From contig NC_063012.1 of the NCBI RefSeq assembly GCF_020509005.1, positions 5,146,001 through 5,210,000 on the forward strand: a stretch of DNA of 64,000 bases. Reading direction: 5' to 3'. Below are positions 54,461-61,837 of the stretch, one piece after another (the first letter of the stretch is position 1; every line of letters begins with the position of its first letter). Under the pieces are notes generated by a model. It was given only the letters and a program-made list of their open reading frames with translations. It was not told where the DNA came from and did no database searches. The position numbers and the translations under genes are program-made. This DNA comes from Fulvia fulva. Lineage: Eukaryota; Ascomycota; Dothideomycetes; Mycosphaerellales; Mycosphaerellaceae.

Positions 54461-54516
54461 ACGTGCTTTACTACCGAGCGGGCCATACTACCGAGCGGGC
54501 CACTTTTGCTAAGAAC
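54461..54516 (+). repeat. Left terminal inverted repeat of Fot1/Pogo element
   Basis: Matches the reverse complement of 61780-61835 with about three C/T-type differences, consistent with RIP acting after insertion. Contains two copies of CTACCGAGCGGGC, 18 bp apart. Confidence 0.85.
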
Positions 54517-55125
54517 TGTACCACTTCGTTAGATATGGCTATACAACTACTATTATAGCGTATATTATCTTTAAACGAGGCCAAACTGACCTTAGCTATC
54601 TAGGCTACGAAACGCGACGCGATAATTACGAATCGACTTACTATAAAGGTATACGACGCGTCTCGAACTATACTAGAGTATCGATTAAATAGACGACCTC
54701 CTCGGGGTAACAACGAGCCTAATTCGAAGAAGCTTATAGAGCTAGAAGAGAGGGTAATACTTAAGTATATACTTAAGCTAGATCTTAGAGGTTTCCCGCT
54801 ATTAAAGGCTAGTATACAAGTAATAGCCAATTTATTACTATAAGAGAAGGGTCCTAAGCCCGCTAGTCTTAATTAGACAGACAGGTTTATTAGGCGGTAT
54901 CGTAAGCTAAAGGTTCGTATAATATATAGATACGATCGTTAGCGAGCCCTAATAGAAGATCTAGACGTTATCGAGAAGTATAGTATCCTTAACTAGGATA
55001 ATTATAACTTCGACGAGATAGGGTTTATAATAGGTATTATTACGTCTTAGAGCGTCGTTACGGGTTTAGAAAGGCGTAGTAGAAAGAGGAAGGTCGTTTA
55101 ATAGGGTAATAAAGAATTAGTAATA

Positions 55126-55130
55126 GTAAT
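55126..55130 (+). repeat. Copia target site duplication, left copy (GTAAT)
   Basis: GTAAT directly before the 5' LTR is repeated directly after the 3' LTR at 60668-60672, a 5-bp duplication typical of Ty1/Copia integration. Confidence 0.9.
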
Positions 55131-55364
55131 TGTTGAGAACATACAGGCCGCAGGACAAGCATGTAGGTGTGGGTGTGTCATGTGATTAGATCACGTGACT
55201 AGGGTTTGCCAGCCTATAGGCTGGCCAACATCCGGACACCTAGCATCTACCTACACCAACACCGGCGATACTGTATGTAGATACACGCTATCCCATTGGG
55301 TCCTTCTTCGTCTTTTGTGTGATCCGCCGTCTTCCACTGCTGCGCAACTCGTACCTGTTTAACA
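55131..55364 (+). repeat. Copia 5' LTR (TG...CA, 234 bp)
   Basis: Begins TGTTGAGAAC and ends CTGTTTAACA. By eye it differs from the 3' LTR at one position only (G at 55339, A at 60642). Contains a CACGTG at 55192 and the perfect 18-bp palindrome GCCAGCCTATAGGCTGGC at 55208-55225. Confidence 0.95.
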
Positions 55365-55376
55365 GGTTATGAGCCC
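55365..55376 (+). other. Primer binding site matching the anticodon arm of initiator tRNA-Met
   Basis: GGTTATGAGCCC directly abuts the 5' LTR. It is the complement of the conserved initiator tRNA-Met anticodon region (GGGCTCATAACC), not of a tRNA 3' CCA end. This is the half-tRNA priming arrangement known for Drosophila copia and yeast Ty5. Confidence 0.8.
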
Positions 55377-55871
55377 GGGTTAGCAACTCGGTGTTTCACC
55401 CTCGACAAAGTCGTATTGGAGTTATTCCTCTTCAGAACAAAAGGAAGGCAGACTGGAGGCCGCACCCGCATTGCACAGGAAGCTACAGCCGCGCTGTAGG
55501 TGCATATAAGACGTGAAAGAGCCTAGTGAGGCACTGTCAGACTCCGAGTCAGGGAGCCTGTGCCAATACCTCAGACAAGTGGGCGAGCTTACTGAGAAGA
55601 GTCGCTCTCCGGACATCGCGTTCGCATCGACTAACTGTTCATTCTGAGAGAGCCGCAGTGTCTCAGAAACCCCCTCTGCTGAGAGAGTTACGCTACAGTG
55701 TCTCAGCACTAACACGATCCTTACCGACCGACTTTCCTCCTCTTCCCGGCGGATAGCCATCCTCTCCGCTATCAACCTCGCGTTCGGTTTATCCCATTTC
55801 GATCCGATCGCGTACGACCGAATACATCCTTTTACCTGAGGGCAGCCAACCTGTCCCTCAACTTACAAAAA

Positions 55872-58800
55872 ATGGAGAACGAGACTGGGTTTATAAGAAA
55901 GAGAGCAGCACCTCTTCTGACAAGAGAGAACCACGAAACATGGTTCAAGCTGATGAGAATACACCTGGTATCAAAGCAGGTTGACTGGGTCCTCGAAGAC
56001 ATCATCACGGACATTCCCGCTGCAACCCCATCTATAGCGACACCCTCTGCATCATCGGAGTCATCCCTTCCTTTGGATCAAGCGATAAGGAAGGCATCGT
56101 ACAGACGGCACAATGCAACGGCCCTGTATGAGATGTACATCTGTCTGTCGACAGATGACCAAGAGATGACATACGAGATCCGGCATGCGAAGGAGTTGTG
56201 GGAATGGGCTGAAGCTAAATATAAGAGAAGACTTCTCGCTACTGGAAGAAGTTTGCTTCAGCAATACACCAATTTCGTGATGACAGAAGACCAGTCTATA
56301 GATGACGCCTGGCAGGAGCTTAGCTCAATTGCAAGGAGGGCTGTTTCAATCTCGCCTCAGTTCCAAGACATCAAGACTGAGGACAGAAAGATCCAGCAAC
56401 TCTTAGCAGCTCTGCCAGACTCATTTGGCTCAATTCGCGATGCAATTGATGCCCAGGTGAATCTCTCACCACAAGACATTCTTGCAATTCTTAGGGAGAA
56501 GCAAGAATCAATGATTCATCAAGGGACAGCCATGTTCGCTAAGAAGGGTTTCCAGGGCAAGCTCACGTGCCATCTCTGCGGTGGTGACCATTTTATGAGC
56601 AAGTGCCCACACCTTTCTGCAGCTCAGCAGGCTGTTAGGAACAAGGACAAACTAGCTAGGGTTACCTACCCTGCTAAGAGACAACCGTCACCACCTCGTA
56701 GGAGGTCATCATCACCAAACCTTCGTGATGTCCTCAAGGTGATGACGGACCTTGCAAAGCAGATGAAGGAGAGCCGCAAGCCAAAGGCCTCCTCTAGTAA
56801 GCCTGCAAGGGCCTATGCGACCCAGGAAGACGCATCAGACCCTGAGATACCATCAGAAGATGATGATGTTGATGAGGTTGCCCATTCCACTGTGGAAGCC
56901 AAAGGCAAGTACCCCTCGTCCGAGTGGTTGCTTGACTCTTGTGCATCATCACATATGACTGACCAAGATTCACTATTCAGGACACTGAAGCCTCTTCAAA
57001 AGAGGAAGTGGATCAAGGTTGGGGGTGGCTATCTACAAGCTACACATATGGGAAGTGCAGTAATGGGTGGTCCTTCTGGAAAGCAAATTGTCTTAGAAAA
57101 TGTCCTGTTTGTTCCTGGCCTTGGAGTTAGTCTTGTTTCGTGGAATCAGTTCAGCCAACAGTTTGCTGTCCAACCACCCAGTTTCACCCTAAAATCCTTG
57201 TCTGGTAAACCCGTTGTCCAGACCAAACTTCGAGGAGGAGTACCGTTTATCCACTCGATCTCGGAAATTCTTGAGCCACAGCATGCTGGCATACTCTCTC
57301 AAGAACGTGACGGTACCGCTATGGCTAACACTGAGTCCGAAGATCAGTGGGAGCTATGGCATAGAAGATGTGCACACCTTGGCAAGGGACTGCTAAGAAA
57401 CCTGCATAGAGTCACTGACAAGAAAGATCCCATTCCTGTTCCTTCTGAACACCAGAATTGCAAGGTCTGCTCCCTTGCAAACATGAGGAAGTTCAAAGGA
57501 CCTGCCACAGAGAGGAAAGGGGAGAGGCTGGCCCTCATCTCCATTGACATCTGTGGGCCTTTTCAGGGCGCAGTCTCTAGGCTAGGATACAAATATTGGC
57601 TTGAGATTGTAGACAACTTCTCTAGGAAGAAGTGGGTAATCCCTTTGAAGGCCAGGAGCGACGCTCCTGCAGCCCTACGGGATTGGAAGGTCCAGGCAGA
57701 ACGGCAGTCAAGGTGCTTTCTGTCTGCGATCCGCAGTGATGGTGCAAAGGAAATTCTCGCCTTGCTAAAAGAGTGGGAGAAGGAGTTTGGCACTCAGATG
57801 GACACAACTGATGCCTACAACTCTCTTCAAAATGGACCTGTGGAAAGGTCAATTCAAGCCTCTGAGAACACAGTCCGGGCTATGCTTGAAGACTCTGGCA
57901 TGCCAGTTGAGTTCTGGCCAGAAGCTTTGCAAGCACAGACTGTGATCAGAAACAGACTGCCTAATGGTCCGATCATTGATGGTATTGCTCTTTCACCAGA
58001 AGAAGCCTTTACTGGCCAAGTACCGTCAGTCGACCATTTCCGCGTCTGGGGATGCAAAGCTGTGGTCTATGTAGACCCAAGAGCCCAACCTCAAGGCTTG
58101 AGGAGAGACAAGTTGATGAACCGAGGAAAAGAAGCCGTGTTTGTGGGCTACTCAGAAAACACCACAAAACAATGGCTGTTCTGGGATCCCGACATGAAAG
58201 CAATAAAAGCGCATAGTCACGTCGACTGGTTTGAGAATGAGAAGGGGGGAGATATGGATCTTGGTATCACCTTCACTAACCAGCCGAGTCGAGCGCCACA
58301 GCGCAATCCTGTTGGGAGGAAGCCCTTTGGGGCGAAATTTTCCGATAGGGGATTATCAGAGACACCGTTACGAAGGCCAGGAGAAAATATTGAGGCGGTT
58401 TCAACACTGTCGAAGGCCGATAATGGTGGATCTGTACAGAACCTACCCAAGTCATCAACACCACAGCAACCGCTGTTTGTGCAACTTCCCCCTCCCCCAA
58501 AGGACATTGGGGAATACCAGAAGTTTGGAGATCAGGGTACTCCAATGAAAGAAAAAGAAGATGTCGTTCAGTTCGACCCATCCGAACACCTAGCGCCACC
58601 TCAGGTTGCAGGCAACAAGAGGTCAAGGGGGGACGGAGATGATAACTCTGAAGAGCATGAGGCTAAACACCATAAGGCTCTTATCGCCCAGATGTTCCAT
58701 CTAGACCCTACAATGAGCTGGGTAGAGGAGATTCTGAACGACGTGGAAGAACATGCATTTGCTGCTGTTGGGCAGGCCATAGCCTATCAGCAGGAAGTGC

Positions 58801-60398
58801 CAATCCCAAAGTCCTATAAGGCAGCCGTAGGAGACCCCGAATGGGGACATATGTGGAGAGAGGCAATCGAGAACGAACTTATTGCCTTAGCAAGCAACAA
58901 CACCTGGGAAGCAGTTGTACCGCCAAAGGGTGCGAATCTAATTACTTCTAGGTGGGTCTTTGATGTGAAAAGAATGATTAGTGGAGCCATTGAGAAGTTC
59001 AAGGCAAGACTAGTTGCAAGAGGGTTTTCACAGAAATATGGGGTTGACTTCGAAGAGACCTTTGCACCTACTGTTAGACATGATACTCTCCGAGTATTCA
59101 TGGCAGTAGTATGTGAGAGAGATCTCGAGATGCACCTAGTGGATGTGAATAATGCTTTTACCCAAAGCAGCCTTCTTGAAGACATCTATATGATCCCACC
59201 CCCAGGAGTTGAAGCACCTCCAAACATGGTGTTCAAGGTCCTACGAAGCCTTTATGGGCTTAAGCAAGCAGCTAGAGACTGGAACAAGCTCTGTGTTGCG
59301 AAGCTAGAGAAGATTGGATTTACCCAGTCCCAGGTAGATCCATGCCTACTTATCCATACGGATAGAGACCTTATGGTCCTTACCCATGTGGATGACATAC
59401 CCATTGCAGCTCCGAAGCTGTCAGATGTTCAGTGGTTTAAGGCTGAGCTTGGAAAAGTGTTTAAGATTAAAGATCTTGGTGAACCTACGAAGATCCTTGG
59501 AATGAGGATTACAAGAGACAGGTCCCAAGGCACTTTGAAGCTTGATCAAGGACACTATGTCCACGCTAACTTAGCCAAGATGAACATGGCTAGAGAGAAG
59601 GCTACGCCAACCCACTCACCTATGGAGAGCTACGAGCATTTAGTGCCTACGGCACCTATGGATGAGAGGTGCAACAAACAGGATTACCAGAGCCACAATG
59701 GTACCTGGATGTGGCCAATGACAATGACAAGGCCAGACTTAGCATTCCCCCTTGGAAGAATTAGCTCATTTGTTGCTGATCCCTCGCAGCAGCATATGAA
59801 GGCTTTGAAGAAGCTCTCCCGATACCTGCGGTCGTACCCAGACCTAGGTCTTATGTATAGAAAGGGAGGGGGCAATCTCCAGGGATACTCGGACTCTGAC
59901 TACGCCATGGACAAAGTGGATAGAGTCTCAATTCTGGGATACGTGTGGTTCCTTTGTGGATCACCTGTGTCCTGGATGAGTAGGAAGCAGAAGTCTGTTG
60001 CAACATCAACAATGGAAGCTGAGTTCATGGCTATGAACGCAGCCGCAAAGCAGTCACAATTTCTTGCTGCTGTCCTCAGGGAAATGGGGTGCCCAGAACT
60101 GGTGGGAAAGAGCTCTTTCCAGCCGAGTGTAAGGGCAAGCAAGGGCACTGTTGACGAGCTAAGGCCAGTCAAGCTCATGGGTGACAACCAAGCCGCTTTG
60201 ACACTTGTCAAAGATGCCCATGTGCATGAAAGGTCAAAGCATATTGATGTTGCATATAACTATGTCAGACATCTCTGGTGGCAGAAGAAGATTGCAGTGG
60301 ACTACTGCCATACAAAGGACATGGCTGCTGATGGGTTAACAAAGCCCCTCAATGGCCAGCAGTTCCAAAACTTTGTAAGGCAGCTCCAGCTTGCGTAA
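55872..60398 (+). CDS. Copia gag-pol polyprotein
   Basis: 1508 aa, single uninterrupted ORF. Gag (about 1-290) starts MENETGFIRKRAAPL, with the retro-Gag region TRENHETWFKLMRIHLVSK and a zinc knuckle CHLCGGDHFMSKC near 233 (CX2CX3HX4C, one residue shorter than usual). Protease near 352 reads LLDSCASSHMT, with Cys where the D-S/T-G triad normally has Gly. Integrase: HRRCAHLGKG and CKVC zinc site near 496-533, then Asp in SIDICGPF (about 557), RSDGAKE (about 621) and NGPVERSIQ (about 658). RT: RWVFDVKR, VDVNNAFTQ (about 1090) and LTHVDDIP (about 1170; HVDD rather than YVDD). RNase H: GYSDSDYAMD and TSTMEAEFMAM, ending with DMAADGLTKPL. No internal stop or frameshift. Confidence 0.93.
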   Translation: MENETGFIRKRAAPLLTRENHETWFKLMRIHLVSKQVDWVLEDIITDIPAATPSIATPSASSESSLPLDQAIRKASYRRHNATALYEMYICLSTDDQEMTYEIRHAKELWEWAEAKYKRRLLATGRSLLQQYTNFVMTEDQSIDDAWQELSSIARRAVSISPQFQDIKTEDRKIQQLLAALPDSFGSIRDAIDAQVNLSPQDILAILREKQESMIHQGTAMFAKKGFQGKLTCHLCGGDHFMSKCPHLSAAQQAVRNKDKLARVTYPAKRQPSPPRRRSSSPNLRDVLKVMTDLAKQMKESRKPKASSSKPARAYATQEDASDPEIPSEDDDVDEVAHSTVEAKGKYPSSEWLLDSCASSHMTDQDSLFRTLKPLQKRKWIKVGGGYLQATHMGSAVMGGPSGKQIVLENVLFVPGLGVSLVSWNQFSQQFAVQPPSFTLKSLSGKPVVQTKLRGGVPFIHSISEILEPQHAGILSQERDGTAMANTESEDQWELWHRRCAHLGKGLLRNLHRVTDKKDPIPVPSEHQNCKVCSLANMRKFKGPATERKGERLALISIDICGPFQGAVSRLGYKYWLEIVDNFSRKKWVIPLKARSDAPAALRDWKVQAERQSRCFLSAIRSDGAKEILALLKEWEKEFGTQMDTTDAYNSLQNGPVERSIQASENTVRAMLEDSGMPVEFWPEALQAQTVIRNRLPNGPIIDGIALSPEEAFTGQVPSVDHFRVWGCKAVVYVDPRAQPQGLRRDKLMNRGKEAVFVGYSENTTKQWLFWDPDMKAIKAHSHVDWFENEKGGDMDLGITFTNQPSRAPQRNPVGRKPFGAKFSDRGLSETPLRRPGENIEAVSTLSKADNGGSVQNLPKSSTPQQPLFVQLPPPPKDIGEYQKFGDQGTPMKEKEDVVQFDPSEHLAPPQVAGNKRSRGDGDDNSEEHEAKHHKALIAQMFHLDPTMSWVEEILNDVEEHAFAAVGQAIAYQQEVPIPKSYKAAVGDPEWGHMWREAIENELIALASNNTWEAVVPPKGANLITSRWVFDVKRMISGAIEKFKARLVARGFSQKYGVDFEETFAPTVRHDTLRVFMAVVCERDLEMHLVDVNNAFTQSSLLEDIYMIPPPGVEAPPNMVFKVLRSLYGLKQAARDWNKLCVAKLEKIGFTQSQVDPCLLIHTDRDLMVLTHVDDIPIAAPKLSDVQWFKAELGKVFKIKDLGEPTKILGMRITRDRSQGTLKLDQGHYVHANLAKMNMAREKATPTHSPMESYEHLVPTAPMDERCNKQDYQSHNGTWMWPMTMTRPDLAFPLGRISSFVADPSQQHMKALKKLSRYLRSYPDLGLMYRKGGGNLQGYSDSDYAMDKVDRVSILGYVWFLCGSPVSWMSRKQKSVATSTMEAEFMAMNAAAKQSQFLAAVLREMGCPELVGKSSFQPSVRASKGTVDELRPVKLMGDNQAALTLVKDAHVHERSKHIDVAYNYVRHLWWQKKIAVDYCHTKDMAADGLTKPLNGQQFQNFVRQLQLA

Positions 60399-60433
60399 AG
60401 GGATTGTAGGAGACCATGTGGCCTGAGTGGGAG

Positions 60434-60667
60434 TGTTGAGAACATACAGGCCGCAGGACAAGCATGTAGGTGTGGGTGTGTCATGTGATTAGATCACGTG
60501 ACTAGGGTTTGCCAGCCTATAGGCTGGCCAACATCCGGACACCTAGCATCTACCTACACCAACACCGGCGATACTGTATGTAGATACACGCTATCCCATT
60601 GGGTCCTTCTTCGTCTTTTGTGTGATCCGCCGTCTTCCACTACTGCGCAACTCGTACCTGTTTAACA
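60434..60667 (+). repeat. Copia 3' LTR
   Basis: 234 bp, same termini as the 5' copy, one mismatch in total; the palindrome recurs at 60511-60528. Followed by the second GTAAT at 60668-60672. Confidence 0.95.
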
Positions 60668-61779
60668 GTAATTAAGACTATCTATATAGACGGAATAGCG
60701 CTCCTACCCTACGTCATCCTTATAGGCAAATAGCACATTAGTACCTAGTACTAAGACGGCAACTTAGGTCTAGACTAGATAATCGGGCTAATAGAGAACG
60801 GCTAGACTAATAATAAGTTTGGTATACGGTAGCTAGAGTATTTCTAGAAGTATACTATAGCTCGTACGACTAGGGTATAGAGACTACTTATTATCGATAG
60901 CTACGAGAGCTATAACTCGAAGGCATTCTAGAATCTATATAAGGAATATAAGATCTTAGCCCTATATATACTATCCTACGCCTCGTACTTACTCTAGCTA
61001 TTAGATATAGGTTGCTATTTGCCTTTAAAGAAGGTATACGGTACTTAGCTCTTAGGCTTAGTATACTAGCGTATTACTTATATCGATAAAGTAGAGTTCC
61101 TACGCGCCTTCCGGGTAGCCTATAACGCTGTATTTAGACAGGAGAACATCCTATCGAGCTTCAGAGGCGCTAGTTTAGTTCTATTTAATCTATAGGTAGT
61201 AATAGATAAGCTTAATATTAAGCTACGTACGCTAACCCCTCTAGCTCCGGACTCTACCCCTTAGGAGTCGAAGACACTACGAACTATAAAAGAATTCGAC
61301 TCTTAATCGATACTAGTAACGAAAAAAATGCGTGCCCGGGCAGGTTTATCGCCAAACTCGTTATAGGAAGGGGTATATTAGCTTATAAAAGGGAGTAGAG
61401 AGATAGCGTATTAGATAGCTCTTATATAAAGCGAGATTAGTAAGCTACGTAAGTCTAACGAGGCCCTTACATAGCGAAAAGCACGAAAGCGCAAGTATAT
61501 TTAGTCTAGAGGGTCTCTAACCTTCGATAAGGCGTCGCAATTAATACCTCTAGAGGATACTAGGAGGTAGGAAGTGAGTAGAGAGTCGCTAGATAGTATT
61601 CGGCTAGTACTAAGGCTACGACGCTATAAGCGATATAGCGAGTCGGGGCATAACGTACGTACCTATCAAGTAGACTTACTAGATAGCGAAGAATCTGAAG
61701 AGGAATTGTCCTCCTAGTAACGATTCTATAGGATGTCGTCGTGTTAAGATACCGTCGTAATTAAAGTAGAAGTAGTATA

Positions 61780-61835
61780 GTTCTTAGTAAAAGTAGCCCG
61801 CTCGGTAGTATAGCCCGCTCGGTAGTAAAGCACGT
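61780..61835 (-). repeat. Right terminal inverted repeat of Fot1/Pogo element
   Basis: Reverse complement reads ACGTGCTTTACTACCGAGCG and continues as the left repeat; it is followed by TA (61836-61837). Confidence 0.85.
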
Positions 61836-61837
61836 TA

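Larger units (their letters stand above)
55131..60667 (+). mobile_element. Near-intact Ty1/Copia LTR retrotransposon
   Basis: 5,537 bp: 5' LTR 55131-55364, primer site, 507-bp untranslated leader, one gag-pol ORF (55872-60398), a short purine-rich GTGGGAG at the 3' LTR edge, 3' LTR 60434-60667 and a 5-bp target duplication. Domain order protease-integrase-RT-RNase H defines Copia. Base composition is ordinary (CpA/TpG present), unlike the RIPed element it sits in. Confidence 0.95.
54600..61500 (+). pseudogene. Fot1/Pogo transposase, RIP-inactivated and interrupted
   Basis: Two halves (54600-55125 and 60673-61500) flank the Copia insert. Despite frequent TAG/TAA, the family is readable: upstream LRGFPLLKASIQVIANLLL and FIRRYRKLKVR (HTH region), then NFDEIGFIIGI (first catalytic Asp). 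Downstream, LLIIDSYESYNSKAF (second Asp region), LPLKKVYG, FLRAFRVAYNAVFRQENI and LSSFRGASLVLFN are readable, and the C-terminal KANEALTKRKARKRKYI-like end follows. Nonsense codons are those expected from CpA to TpA change (CAG/CAA to TAG/TAA, TGG to TAG/TAA). Non-functional. Confidence 0.75.
54461..61835 (+). mobile_element. RIP-degraded Fot1/Pogo-type Tc1-mariner DNA transposon, split by a Copia element
   Basis: Left end ACGTGCTTTACTACCGAGCG (54461) matches the inverted right end (61835) over at least 55 bp with only transition differences. Both ends are flanked by TA, the Tc1-mariner target duplication. Without the Copia insert the element is about 1.83 kb, the Fot1/Pogo size. Each inverted repeat contains a tandem duplication of the unit CTACCGAGCGGGC. 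Internal sequence translates on the + strand, through many stops, to Pogo-like transposase. Confidence 0.8.

Noticed and set aside
54600..54830. 76-codon minus ORF in the RIPed block
   Set aside because: Reverse-strand artefact of stop-poor RIPed sequence; the + strand carries the decayed transposase.
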